Of a DNA stretch of 50,238 bases, positions 7,119 through 15,707 are shown one piece after another. Position numbers and translations under genes: made by a program. The stretch covers positions 1-50,238 of the forward strand of contig JAISED010000049.1 of NCBI GenBank assembly GCA_031264295.1. Direction: 5' to 3'. The stretch is from Eubacteriales Family XIII. Incertae Sedis bacterium. GTDB lineage: Bacteria > Bacillota > Clostridia > Peptostreptococcales > Anaerovoracaceae. The notes under the pieces are model-generated. The model was not told where the DNA came from. It was given only the letters and a program-made list of their open reading frames with translations, and did not search any database. The stretch's first letter is position 1; every line of letters begins with the position of its first letter.

Positions 7119-9650
7119 CTATATATCCCGAAGGACAGCGCCGAGTTTTTCCGAAAGCGCGGTAAGCGTTTTCTCATACTCAAGCGCAGCCTCTTCATCC
7201 GTAAGAGTACGTTCTGCCGAACGGTATACCAGATTAAACGCGACACTCTTCTTGCCCTCTCCAATCTGTTTACCCCTGTATACATCAAACATCTTCACGC
7301 TTTCGAGGATCTTGCCCCCATGCGAGCGTATCACATCCGTAAGCTCCCGGACGGTGACCTCTTCATCTACCACAAGAGCCATGTCCCTGTCCACAGACGG
7401 ATATTTAGGCAACGGACGATAATATCTCATCACATCAGCCTTGCCGGCTACGCTCTCCATGTCCACTTCGCCGACGTAACACCTGACGCCGATTCCATAT
7501 CTGCGAGCCGCATCAGGATGCAACTCCCCGAATGTTCCTATACGCTCACCGTCCAGATAAACAGCGGCACAGCGGCCGGGATGATATGTGGGCGCATCCC
7601 TTTCGGCTCTGTATTCGGGCGTCAGCCCGAATGTTCCAAACAGCGTCTCCAGAGCGCCCTTCAACGTAAAGAATCCTACGCCGTTCCCATACAAGCCTAT
7701 AGACATGGAAATTCTTTCCTTCGGCAACTCCGCGTCGTCCGCCGTCGAGACTACACCACCGCTCGTGCTGAGCGCCACGGTCGGAAGGCTGTTCGCCGCC
7801 GTATCGTTCGCCGCCGAGACTACACCACCGCTAGTGCTGAGCGCTGCGGCCGTAATGCCGTCCGCCGCCGAAGCCGGCGCCATCCTGAATGTATTGCCTA
7901 TTTCAAAAGCTCTAGCCGCTTCTATATTCCTCGAATAATTCCGCCCCAGCACTTCAAGCAGATTCGGCAGGAGTACCGTTCTCATGACACTGTTCTCTTC
8001 CCCCAGCGGATTTATGAGCCTCACAAAGTCTCGCGTCCCGCCTTCTTCGGGTATGCGTGCGGTTTCAACCCCTTTAGGGCTGACAAAAGAATATGTCTGT
8101 ATCTCGTTATATCCCATACCCGTCAGAGCGCCGCGAGCTGCGTCACAAAGGCTTCTCGAACGCGGTTTCACCGCGATGCCGCCTCCTCCAGGTAATGTCA
8201 CGCCAAGCTTGTCGTAGCCGTGTATACGCGCGGCTTCCTCTATGAGATCTACTTCCTCCTTCAGATCCAGTCTTGTATAATGCGGCAGAACCTCCAAGCT
8301 GTCTCCGGCGCCCGCGACCTTCATCTCAAGCCGTTCGAGGTAGGACTTTATCAGTGCTCCGCTCATCTCTCCGCCGAGCACCTTGTTCACCCTGGACACA
8401 CGAAGCTTTATGGGTTCCGGCGCCGCCTGCCCGGCATATATGTCCACCGCGCCGCTTACGACGCGTCCCGCGCCCAGCAAGACGATCAAAGCGCAGACCC
8501 TGTCCGCTGCTTCCTTTGCTAATTCCGGGCTTATACCCTTTTCGTATCTGGCGGAAGCCTCCGTGCGCAGTCCGAGCTTCTTCGAAGTGAGCCTTATGCA
8601 GTCGCTGTTAAAACACGCGCATTCGATCAGTATCGTCTCGGTGTCATTCTGGATCTCGGAATTAAGACCGCCCATGACCCCCGCTATGCCTATGGGCTTC
8701 GCAGCGTCCTTTATCATCAAGGTATCGCCTGACATAAGGCGCTCCGACCCGTCCAAGGTGACAAACTTCTCGCCTTCCTCCGCCGTGTCTACGATGATCT
8801 TGCCGCCCTCTACCGTGCGAATATCGAAGGCATGCAATGGATGTCCGTATTCCAAAAGCACGTAATTCGTAATGTCCACAATATTGTTGATAGGGCGCAT
8901 TCCCGCCAGCATAAGCCGTTTCTGCATCCACCACGGCGACTGCTCTATCTTCACATCCGTCACCACGCGCGCAATATATCTGCTGCATAGTTCAGGATTC
9001 TTAACTTCCACACTTATAAAATCGCTCGCCTTCTTCTCATGCGCGTCGTTGACGCGGGTATCCGGAAGACGGAGTTTTTTGTCAAATGTCGCCGCCGCTT
9101 CCCGTGCCATCCCTATGATGGAGAGACAGTCAGGCCGGTTTGGGGTTATCTCAAAATCGACGACATCATTCCTGAGACCCACAGCCTCCGCAAAGTCCGT
9201 ACCCGGCTCGTATTCTCCCTCAAGCAGCCAAATGCCGTCCTTATGCGCTATAGGCACGACCTTGTCGTCGAAACCCAACTCCTGTGCTGAGCACATCATC
9301 CCGTAGGAATCTACGCCCCGGAGTCTGCCCTTCTTTATCTTAAGACCGTCGGGAAGTACGCTGCCCACAAGTGCGACCGGAACATACGCGCCCTCAGTCA
9401 CATTCTGCGCCCCGGTAACTATCTGAACAGGCGCCTCCGCGCCCACCTCAACCAGGCCAACCACCAGATGATCCGAATTCTCATGAGGCTTAACAGAAAG
9501 AACCTTGCCGATCACGATCTTATGCAGACCTTCACCGTAGGTTCTCACCCCTTCAAGGTTGGAACCCGACATTATCATCCTCTCGCAGAATTCATCAATA
9601 CCTGCGTCTATGTCAACATATTCTTTTATCCAATTTAGCGGCACTAACAT
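7119..9650 (-). CDS. pheT: phenylalanyl-tRNA synthetase beta subunit
   Basis: Beta chain of the alpha2-beta2 PheRS. Domains in order are an N-terminal tRNA-binding OB fold (about 40-150, with QIVTGAQNV), B3/B4 editing region (about 210-380, ITPNRPDCLS just before it), B5 (about 400-475), a catalytic-like core (AFEIGNTF near 580) and a C-terminal FDX-ACB anticodon domain (about 750-843, YPSVDRDMA). At 843 residues it is longer than the usual ~800. The excess is explained by two tandem 23-residue repeats inserted at about 595-640, in a loop between the EIGNTF strand and the FFTLKGALE helix. The pheS-pheT gap contains a MITE-like element. The ATG follows AGGAAAGGG at a rather long spacing. Confidence 0.95.
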   Translation of the reverse strand: MLVPLNWIKEYVDIDAGIDEFCERMIMSGSNLEGVRTYGEGLHKIVIGKVLSVKPHENSDHLVVGLVEVGAEAPVQIVTGAQNVTEGAYVPVALVGSVLPDGLKIKKGRLRGVDSYGMMCSAQELGFDDKVVPIAHKDGIWLLEGEYEPGTDFAEAVGLRNDVVDFEITPNRPDCLSIIGMAREAAATFDKKLRLPDTRVNDAHEKKASDFISVEVKNPELCSRYIARVVTDVKIEQSPWWMQKRLMLAGMRPINNIVDITNYVLLEYGHPLHAFDIRTVEGGKIIVDTAEEGEKFVTLDGSERLMSGDTLMIKDAAKPIGIAGVMGGLNSEIQNDTETILIECACFNSDCIRLTSKKLGLRTEASARYEKGISPELAKEAADRVCALIVLLGAGRVVSGAVDIYAGQAAPEPIKLRVSRVNKVLGGEMSGALIKSYLERLEMKVAGAGDSLEVLPHYTRLDLKEEVDLIEEAARIHGYDKLGVTLPGGGGIAVKPRSRSLCDAARGALTGMGYNEIQTYSFVSPKGVETARIPEEGGTRDFVRLINPLGEENSVMRTVLLPNLLEVLGRNYSRNIEAARAFEIGNTFRMAPASAADGITAAALSTSGGVVSAANDTAANSLPTVALSTSGGVVSTADDAELPKERISMSIGLYGNGVGFFTLKGALETLFGTFGLTPEYRAERDAPTYHPGRCAAVYLDGERIGTFGELHPDAARRYGIGVRCYVGEVDMESVAGKADVMRYYRPLPKYPSVDRDMALVVDEEVTVRELTDVIRSHGGKILESVKMFDVYRGKQIGEGKKSVAFNLVYRSAERTLTDEEAALEYEKTLTALSEKLGAVLRDI
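7731..7868 (-). repeat. two 69-bp tandem repeats inside pheT
   Basis: Units at 7800-7868 and 7731-7799 encode AADGIT..SAANDT and AANSLP..STADDA, each 23 residues, sharing the core ALSTSGGVVS. The underlying bases share an uninterrupted block (cgagactacaccaccgct) at 69-base spacing. The frame of PheT is preserved through both units. Confidence 0.9.
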
Positions 9651-9677
9651 TATATGTAATTCCCTTTCCTATATGGT

Positions 9678-9821
9678 AACTATTTAAACGCCACGCCATC
9701 TTCGCCCATACCGGAACCTGGTGACGATTTCCGACTTCTCACGTACCTTGAGTACGCTCCGAGGCCGCAAATCGCCCCCAGAACCCGGTCTGAACAAACC
9801 TAACGCGGCGTTTAAATAGTT
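9678..9821. repeat. 144-bp MITE-like element, copy 1 (between pheS and pheT)
   Basis: The ends are a perfect 15-bp inverted repeat, AACTATTTAAACGCC (9678-9692) and its complement (9807-9821). The interior of about 90 bases matches, in the opposite orientation, the interior of the element at 37089-37233 at roughly 90 percent by eye. No open frame is seen in it. The motif AACTATTTAAAC also recurs at 9841-9852 over the pheS stop codon. Confidence 0.85.
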
Positions 9822-9842
9822 TCGATTATAATACGAACCGAA

Positions 9843-10877
9843 CTATTTAAACTGCTCTATGAAGCGCATATCGTTCTCGTAAAAAAGCCTTATATCGTCG
9901 ATGCCGTGCTTCAGCATGGCTATCCTCTCGACGCCCATGCCGAAGGCGAAGCCTGTATATTTCTCTGTATCTACGCCGCCCACCTTCAAGACATTCGGGT
10001 GAACCATGCCGCATCCTAATATCTCAATCCATCCGCTGCCCTTGCAAACCCGGCATCCTGTTCCGCCGCATTTGAAGCATGACATATCCATCTCGGCGCT
10101 CGGCTCCGTGAACGGGAAGAAATGCGGTCGGAATTTGGTGGTCACACCTTCGCCGAACATGCGTTTCGCAAATGCGTCGAGGGTTTCTTTAAGATCGGCC
10201 ATAGTGATGTTCTCGTCCACAATAAGCCCCTCCACCTGATGGAACATGGGCGAATGCGTCGCGTCGGGCGTATCCGTTCTAAAGCAGCGTCCGGGCGAAA
10301 TCACCTTTATGGGAGGTTTCTCCTTCATGAGCGTCCTCACCTGAACCGGCGAGGTCTGCGTTCTAAGTAATGTGTTTTTCGTTATATAAAAGGTATCCGA
10401 TAGATCGCGCGACGGATGGTTGGGCGCGGCGTTCAGCGCGTCAAAATTATTGAAAACCGTCTCCACCTCCGGTCCCTCGGCTATACTGAATCCCATATTC
10501 ATGAAAATATTCGATATCTCATCAATGGTAAGTGTAATGGGATGCCGTACTCCAAGGTGAATCCTCTCGCCCGGTTCCGTTACATCAATGGCTTCACCGG
10601 CGAAACGAGCTGTCTGTTCAGACCGCGTTAACTCTTCGAACTTCAAAGAAAGCTTTTCCTCGATTTCCGCCCTGGCTTCATTCGCCAGACGCCCCAGTTC
10701 CTTTCTCTCTTCAGGCGCAAGGGAACCCATACTCCTCAATATAGCGGTAAGGCTGCCTTTTTTCCCGAGAACCCGTATACGCACATCCTCCACATCCGCT
10801 TTAACAGAAGCGCTTTCGAGCCGTTCATCCGCCTCCCTAAGTATCGCCTTTAATTGTTCTGACTGTATTTCACTCAT
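9843..10877 (-). CDS. pheS: phenylalanyl-tRNA synthetase alpha subunit
   Basis: Catalytic alpha chain of PheRS, 344 residues, close to the usual length. After an N-terminal coiled coil come the class II motifs: HPITLTIDEI, a motif 2 region around CFRTDTPDATHSPMFHQVEGL, and a motif 3 region ending FGMGVERIAMLKHGIDDIR. A four-cysteine segment CFKCGGTGCRVCKGSGW is present, as in many bacterial PheS. ATG 10877 is preferred because AAGGAG (10885-10890) lies seven bases upstream; the in-frame GTG at 10883 is too close. The upstream gap of 119 bases is GC-rich with no T-box, so expression probably depends on an upstream promoter. Confidence 0.96.
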   Translation of the reverse strand: MSEIQSEQLKAILREADERLESASVKADVEDVRIRVLGKKGSLTAILRSMGSLAPEERKELGRLANEARAEIEEKLSLKFEELTRSEQTARFAGEAIDVTEPGERIHLGVRHPITLTIDEISNIFMNMGFSIAEGPEVETVFNNFDALNAAPNHPSRDLSDTFYITKNTLLRTQTSPVQVRTLMKEKPPIKVISPGRCFRTDTPDATHSPMFHQVEGLIVDENITMADLKETLDAFAKRMFGEGVTTKFRPHFFPFTEPSAEMDMSCFKCGGTGCRVCKGSGWIEILGCGMVHPNVLKVGGVDTEKYTGFAFGMGVERIAMLKHGIDDIRLFYENDMRFIEQFK

Positions 10878-10996
10878 CAGCACACTCCTTTATATTTCAT
10901 GGCGCCGCTTCAGCTCTACTGCCGCCGCCGCGCGCCGTATTAAACCAAGTCTTCCGCCGCCTTGCCTCGCCGCCGAACACGAAGCCTTCAGCCGCT

Positions 10997-11788
10997 TCAG
11001 CCGCGCCGTACTGTCTCGAACATGATTATAGCCGCAGCGACAGATGCGTTCAGCGATTCCGCTTTCCCCGGCATGGGTATCCTCACGATCATATCCGCGT
11101 TCTCAACGAACTCACGGCTGAGTCCATTGCCCTCGTTACCCACTGCCAGCGCTAAATCGCAGCTGAAATCGGCTTCGTAGCATGAAACGCTTCCATGGGC
11201 ATCCGCCGCGATTATCCTCTTGCCCGATGCCCGTGCGATCCTTACCGCATCCGCCGCGCTTTCCGCAAAACCGAGTTCTATGCGAAACAGCGCTCCCGCG
11301 GAAGCTCTCACAGCCTTTGGCGAAAACACATCCCCGCTGCCCTTGACGGACAAGACCCCTTTGAATCCCGCCGCCTCAGCCGTCCTTACAAGAGTTCCTA
11401 TATTGCCCTGATCCTGGATCTTGTCGAGGATCAGCCAATTCCCCGGAACTACAAGCCCCAAGCCGCAAACGGGCTTTCTCACCACTGCCATAAGCTGCTG
11501 CGGCGTCTCAACATCCGCCAGTGAAACAAAGAGTTCCCTGGGGATGAGCACCGCCTCAGCGCCCGCGTCTAAGACCGCCGAAGCAAAGCCCTCAGCGCCC
11601 TCAGCACCGCCTCCGTTTTCGCTTTCGCAGAAAAGGGCAAATGCAATCTCAGCACCGTTTTCAACAGCCTCCCTTAATAAGTTAGGCCCTTCGATCAAAT
11701 AGAAACCGGACTTATCGCGTCCCTTTTTACTCTTGAGCTGTCTCACGAGTTTTATAATTTTATTATCCGCAGATACGATTCTTTTCAT
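10997..11788 (-). CDS. TrmH/SpoU-family RNA 2'-O-methyltransferase
   Basis: A 263-residue SPOUT methyltransferase. The N-terminal part resembles the RNA-binding substrate domain (FYLIEGPNLLREA). The C-terminal half carries the three family motifs: DQGNIGTLVRTAEAAG (motif 1, about 143-158), AVGNEGNGLS (motif 2, about 216-225) and IPMPGKAESLNASVAAAI (motif 3, about 237-254), which form the knotted AdoMet site. Such proteins methylate a guanosine ribose in rRNA or tRNA; RlmB or the YsgA type next to pheST are the closest ideas, but the target nucleotide cannot be read from sequence. It precedes pheS in the same direction, a frequent clostridial pairing. No strong ribosome binding site was found. 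Confidence 0.88.
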   Translation of the reverse strand: MKRIVSADNKIIKLVRQLKSKKGRDKSGFYLIEGPNLLREAVENGAEIAFALFCESENGGGAEGAEGFASAVLDAGAEAVLIPRELFVSLADVETPQQLMAVVRKPVCGLGLVVPGNWLILDKIQDQGNIGTLVRTAEAAGFKGVLSVKGSGDVFSPKAVRASAGALFRIELGFAESAADAVRIARASGKRIIAADAHGSVSCYEADFSCDLALAVGNEGNGLSREFVENADMIVRIPMPGKAESLNASVAAAIIMFETVRRG

Positions 11789-11821
11789 TGCACGTCTGAT
11801 CTATCAACACCTGAACTCGAA

Positions 11822-11841
11822 AGAGCCGGTATCCCGGCTCT
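11822..11841 (-). terminator. hairpin after ftsZ
   Basis: AGAGCCGG and CCGGCTCT form a perfect 8-bp stem with a four-base loop, 20 bases after the ftsZ stop. On the minus strand it is followed by TTCGAGTTC, a weak U tract, so termination may be partial. Confidence 0.6.
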
Positions 11842-11861
11842 GACGCTTACATCGGCAATAT

Positions 11862-12962
11862 TTATTCCTTTGTTCTGAGAAAAGGCGGAATATCGAATTT
11901 AGGCTGCGTGTCCCTGCCTACAGCGCTTATGCCGTCCTGACGCGCCCCTACCGGAGCTTCTTTCTGCGTATCAGGCTGTATGTAATCAATGTCTACAGAC
12001 ACCGGCGCTTTGCCCTCAAAGCCCGTCGCGATGACCGTGATCGTGATCTCATCGCCCATATCCTCTCTGACGGTCGCACCGAATATCACGATGGCGTCCT
12101 TATCCGCAGCCTGAGCGATCTCATCGGCGGCCTCGCTGACCTCCATCATTCCGAGGTCATAGCCGCCTGTCACATTGAGCAAGATGGCGTTCGCACCGTC
12201 TATGCTGGTTTCAAGCAACGGACTGGCCACAGCCGATCTCACCGCGTCTTTTATCCGCATTTCGCCGCTGCCGCCTCCTACGCCCATATGCGCTATGCCG
12301 CGGTCGCTCATAACCGTCTTCACATCGGCGAAGTCGAGATTTATGATCCCCGGTATCGTTATAAGGTCGGTTATGCCCTGAACGCCTTGCCTCAGTACAT
12401 CATCCGCCATTCTAAAGGCTTCGTTCAGCGTCGTCTTCTTCTCCGCAACCAAAAGCAGCTTGTCGTTGGGCACCACAACCAGCGAGTCCACATATTTTTT
12501 AAGGAACTTAATACCGAGATCCGCGTGATCGCTGCGCGCCTTCCTCTCGAAACTGAAAGGCTTCGTCACAACGCCTACGGTGAGTATGCCCATATCCTTT
12601 GCGGCCTTCGCGACTATAGGCGCCGCGCCCGTCCCGGTGCCTCCACCCATTCCGCAGGTTATGAAGACCATATCCGAACCCGACAAAAACTGGTTCAGAT
12701 CCTCCATATTCTCTTCCGCCGCCTTTTGCCCCACCTCGGGGTTTCCTCCGGCGCCGAGTCCCTTCGTCAGCTTCGTGCCTATTTGAAGCCTGTTTTCAGC
12801 TTTTGATAAAGAAAGCGCCTGTATATCCGTATTGATCGACAGGAAACTCACACCTTGCATACCTGTTTCTATCATCCTGTTGATCGCGTTGCCGCCGCCG
12901 CCGCCTATGCCGATCACCTTTATTTGAGCGGCACTCTCTATATTTCGTTCAAATTGCAACAT
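11862..12962 (-). CDS. ftsZ: cell division GTPase FtsZ
   Basis: Tubulin-like GTPase that assembles the division ring. The tubulin signature GGGTGTG is at about 106-112, the N-terminal nucleotide loop GIGGGGGNA near 18, and the T7 synergy loop NLDFADVK at about 208-215 supplies the catalytic Asp to the next subunit. The C-terminal linker is short, and the protein ends with the conserved peptide [10 protein letters not shown], the docking site for membrane anchors and other partners. At 366 residues it is of normal length. It is last in the dcw cluster, directly after sbp, with no ftsA between. GGGAGG lies ten bases before the ATG, and a possible promoter separates it from sbp. Confidence 0.98.
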   Translation of the reverse strand: MLQFERNIESAAQIKVIGIGGGGGNAINRMIETGMQGVSFLSINTDIQALSLSKAENRLQIGTKLTKGLGAGGNPEVGQKAAEENMEDLNQFLSGSDMVFITCGMGGGTGTGAAPIVAKAAKDMGILTVGVVTKPFSFERKARSDHADLGIKFLKKYVDSLVVVPNDKLLLVAEKKTTLNEAFRMADDVLRQGVQGITDLITIPGIINLDFADVKTVMSDRGIAHMGVGGGSGEMRIKDAVRSAVASPLLETSIDGANAILLNVTGGYDLGMMEVSEAADEIAQAADKDAIVIFGATVREDMGDEITITVIATGFEGKAPVSVDIDYIQPDTQKEAPVGARQDGISAVGRDTQPKFDIPPFLRTKE

Positions 12963-13041
12963 TCTTCAGCATCCTCCCGTCGCTTCGGATTAAAGTAGTA
13001 ATAATAACCAAATATTACCACCTTTCGGCTATTGTGCGCTT

Positions 13042-13070
13042 ATTGTATCACAATTCCAGATATTTTGCAC
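13042..13070 (-). promoter_or_regulatory. possible ftsZ promoter
   Basis: TACAAT (13042-13047, minus strand) lies 17 bases from a weak GTGCAA at 13065-13070, in the AT-rich gap after sbp. The -10 is good and the -35 poor, so it is a candidate only. Confidence 0.35.
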
Positions 13071-13438
13071 TACTTATCATCGGAATCGCGCCTTTTTTTT
13101 GCGACATATTTATCTATTATCAAATGCCTGATGGTGGCGCTATTGTTGAACAGCCGCCCTCCGAATACAAGAATCGCGGCATAATAAAGCGGAACCCCTA
13201 ACTGATCGCCTAAGTATGTCAGCGCACCTGCCAGGATGGCATTGATCGCAAATCCGCTTACAAATATCAAGTTGCTGTATCTTTTTTCAAGATGACTCCG
13301 CGCGGCGCCCAGAAGCGAATCAAGCGCCGCCAGAAGCGCCATTGTTATATAAAAAGCATACTCTGTGGGATATGTGAAATTGAACACGAAGCCCAATCCT
13401 ATGCCCACAGCCAAGCCCAAAAACATAGCAATTATCAT
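13070..13438 (-). CDS. sbp: small basic protein Sbp (DUF1290)
   Basis: A 122-residue membrane protein with about four hydrophobic segments, starting MIIAMFLGLAVGIGLGF, with the conserved YAFYITMALLAALDSLLGAARSHLE region and a charged tail YVAKKRRDSDDK. It matches the Sbp/DUF1290 family, which lies between the DUF881 genes and ftsA/ftsZ in Bacillus and clostridia. Function is not established; the position suggests a role in division. It begins 24 bases after the upstream DUF881 gene, with AGGTAGGG just before the ATG. Confidence 0.9.
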   Translation of the reverse strand: MIIAMFLGLAVGIGLGFVFNFTYPTEYAFYITMALLAALDSLLGAARSHLEKRYSNLIFVSGFAINAILAGALTYLGDQLGVPLYYAAILVFGGRLFNNSATIRHLIIDKYVAKKRRDSDDK

Positions 13439-13462
13439 AAAGCCCTACCTTGCCCCTTTTCG

Positions 13463-14209
13463 TTAATCACCAGCCTCCTGCTGTACCGCATGCGCGTTGC
13501 TGAATGTCGTCCTTCGCGTCGGATGCGCCGGAAGCTCCACGTCCGTCTCCACCTGAACCTTATATATAAGTCCGTAATAGTCCTTAAGCATCATACCATA
13601 GCTGTTCTTACTTATCATAGCTTCCGACATATTGGCGGGATCCCCTATGGCTTGTATCACAAACGGCCGTGCTTCAGGCTCCCCGTTGATCCGCGTCGTA
13701 TAACCGTTGCAATATATAGTCGTTCCTCTGTATATTCTATGCCCGTTTATCATGATCGCTTCAGCGCCGGACTTGCCCAGCTCACTCAAAATCCTCAGTA
13801 TGTCGGTATCATGAACGATAAACGGGTTCACATCCGCCCACTCCGGGATTTCATCCGGCGAATCATCCAGCACTATGGTGATCCCCGGTCCATGAACAGC
13901 GGTGGCGCCTGTCATAGTCTTATACATCGCAAGCTCACTTGATACAGTCTCATAAAAATCCCTGTCTATATCCGCCTGTATCTGCTCGTACTCCTCCAGC
14001 TTCTGCTCGGTCTCAGCCATTCGCTCGTAAATATCGCCGATACTCGCTTCCTCACTCGCTATAGAAACCTCAAGGTCTGTGATGGTCTTTCTGGAAACGA
14101 AGAGATTCATCCCGTCGGCGCTTTTCGCCTGCGCCACTATGGAAAAGCCTATGATTATGCTCAGCACGAAAAAAAAATTTCTTCTGGTCTTCTGACCAAT
14201 CCTCTTCAT
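13463..14209 (-). CDS. DUF881 family protein (YlxW/YlxX type), second copy
   Basis: A 248-residue protein with one N-terminal membrane anchor (FFFVLSIIIGFSIVAQA), a coiled coil (about 45-75) and an extracytoplasmic DUF881 domain with GPGITIVLDDSP, EAIMINGHRI and the late FVIQAIGDP motif. Proteins of this family flank ftsQ/divIB in Bacillus and clostridia; their biochemical role is unknown. Its ATG overlaps the stop of the preceding DUF881 gene by four bases (ATGA). The two copies share an overall plan but are clearly diverged, so they are old paralogues, as in Bacillus. Confidence 0.9.
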   Translation of the reverse strand: MKRIGQKTRRNFFFVLSIIIGFSIVAQAKSADGMNLFVSRKTITDLEVSIASEEASIGDIYERMAETEQKLEEYEQIQADIDRDFYETVSSELAMYKTMTGATAVHGPGITIVLDDSPDEIPEWADVNPFIVHDTDILRILSELGKSGAEAIMINGHRIYRGTTIYCNGYTTRINGEPEARPFVIQAIGDPANMSEAMISKNSYGMMLKDYYGLIYKVQVETDVELPAHPTRRTTFSNAHAVQQEAGD

Positions 14210-14961
14210 TGCCCCGCTTCCTCCACCGCTCTGGCATACCGGAAACCCGTAACGCTGCCGTTATATCTGGCGATGTTGACCGTATCGCTTTTCTCGATCG
14301 ATACACGAATACTGTAATACTTAATGGTGCTCATAATGCCGTGTTTTATGTTAATAGCCGAATCCATTGTATCAGGATCCCCTATCGCCAATATCTTATA
14401 GGGCGGCGCTGTCGCTCTGGCGTTTATATTTACATTATCGCCCGCAAGAACGATCTCCGTCAGATTCACCACCCTGTGACCGTTGATGGAAACCGCCTCC
14501 GCTCCCGCCTCTTTGAGACGGTTTACAAGACCCAGCAATAGTTCAAAATGCGTCATTATCTCACTGTAGCGATCCTGTTCCGCTCCCTCCATGGGAAGAG
14601 GATCATCGAGGGTGATGATCAGCCCCGGTCCTACCACGTCAACCACTCCCGCAGCCATCTTATAGCGTTCAAGCTCGCTCAAGGTCGTCGCGAAAAATGT
14701 ATCCTCCTCCGCGGCTTCCTTCTCATAGGCCGCCAGTCTCTCCTCCTTAACCCGCAGATCCTCCGTCATCGCGTCCCTTTCGAGCTGCAGCCTTTCAAGC
14801 TCGTCCTGGTAAGGCGCCACCTTACCGATAGGCACAAGCCCCCCTTGATCAGGCATTTCTCCCGAAGTGATCTGCACGGATATAGCGAAACCGATACAGA
14901 CTGCCAGCAGACTTACTACCAACATACCTCCATACTTATTCACAGCAATATTCCCCCTCAT
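14206..14961 (-). CDS. DUF881 family protein (YlxW/YlxX type), first copy
   Basis: A 251-residue paralogue of the next gene. An N-terminal segment GGMLVVSLLAVCIGFAISVQIT anchors it in the membrane; a coiled coil rich in E, R and L follows (about 50-90), then the DUF881 domain with GPGLIITLDDPLP, EAVSINGHRVV and YKILAIGDPDT. The start overlaps the ftsQ stop (ATGA); an in-frame GTG a few codons in, with GGGGG before it, is an alternative. Its place between ftsQ and sbp supports a role in the divisome, but none is proven. Confidence 0.9.
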   Translation of the reverse strand: MRGNIAVNKYGGMLVVSLLAVCIGFAISVQITSGEMPDQGGLVPIGKVAPYQDELERLQLERDAMTEDLRVKEERLAAYEKEAAEEDTFFATTLSELERYKMAAGVVDVVGPGLIITLDDPLPMEGAEQDRYSEIMTHFELLLGLVNRLKEAGAEAVSINGHRVVNLTEIVLAGDNVNINARATAPPYKILAIGDPDTMDSAINIKHGIMSTIKYYSIRVSIEKSDTVNIARYNGSVTGFRYARAVEEAGQ

Positions 14962-15707
14962 TCAGCAAGCGGCTGCCACGCGATATAGTTATCACCGCCG
15001 ATCCTGACCGTCCCTCTCTGTATTTCCTGCGCATCCAAATCCAAAAGCGTCGCCTTCAGCCTCTCAAGACTCTCTGCAAAGTTGGCGGGTGTGCCTTCAC
15101 AGATCAGATGGTCGTAAACATAAGCCCTTATTATTATATTCGAAATGTCAATCTTTTTAAAGTATAATTCGCTTTTTTTTACATCTTTCATAAGATTTAA
15201 TGTGTCGGTAAATGCTGCGTTCTCTTCAACCTTGACTGTCTTGCCTGTTTCTGCTTCTATTACAGTCATAGAAGAGAGTTCCGTCAGTACAGGTTCCGTA
15301 TCCGTCACCCGCAGTATCAAGCCCTCTTCATCTATTATCACGCAATTTCCATTATACTTTATGAAGGCCGCCTCCTCCCTCTCGGATACGTGAATCAGCA
15401 GGGTAGACGGGGGCTCGCGGCGCGTCTTTACATTCATAATGTAGGGATCGCTCATGAGGGTTTTCTTTAATTCTCCTACATCCGTCTTGAACAAATTATC
15501 GCCTATGAGAACCCCTGTTTTCTCTATAAGCTGTTCCGACGTGTAATAATTATTGTTTTCGATCACTATGTTCTGAATGCCGAAGACCTGTGAGGTCAAA
15601 AAAAAGTAAAGCCCCGTGCTTAAAAGAATAAGCCCCGTCAATTTCAACAGGTAATGCTTTTTCCTGCGTTTCTTTTTCTTTCTCACCGGCTCTTTATAGT
15701 CCTTCAT
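14958..15707 (-). CDS. ftsQ: cell division protein FtsQ/DivIB
   Basis: Bitopic divisome protein. A very basic cytoplasmic tail (VRKKKKRRKKH) precedes a single membrane span (LLKLTGLILLSTGLYFFL), a POTRA domain (about 45-115: VFGIQNIVIENNNYYTSEQLIEKTG, split here only for description) and the FtsQ beta domain. The family links FtsL and the septal PBP to the rest of the divisome. ATG 15707 follows GGTGGGG closely; a GTG at 15716 is a weaker choice. It overlaps the end of murG. Residue 45 onward is extracytoplasmic. Confidence 0.9.
   Translation of the reverse strand: MKDYKEPVRKKKKRRKKHYLLKLTGLILLSTGLYFFLTSQVFGIQNIVIENNNYYTSEQLIEKTGVLIGDNLFKTDVGELKKTLMSDPYIMNVKTRREPPSTLLIHVSEREEAAFIKYNGNCVIIDEEGLILRVTDTEPVLTELSSMTVIEAETGKTVKVEENAAFTDTLNLMKDVKKSELYFKKIDISNIIIRAYVYDHLICEGTPANFAESLERLKATLLDLDAQEIQRGTVRIGGDNYIAWQPLAE

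Noticed and set aside
7320..8195. 291-residue plus-strand frame opposite pheT
   Set aside because: It is antisense to a well-conserved gene, rich in Arg, Ser and His as expected for a shadow frame, and has no start signals.
10878..10996. T-box leader before pheS
   Set aside because: The gap is short and GC-rich and shows no T-box sequence or terminator; the genes are probably read from upstream.
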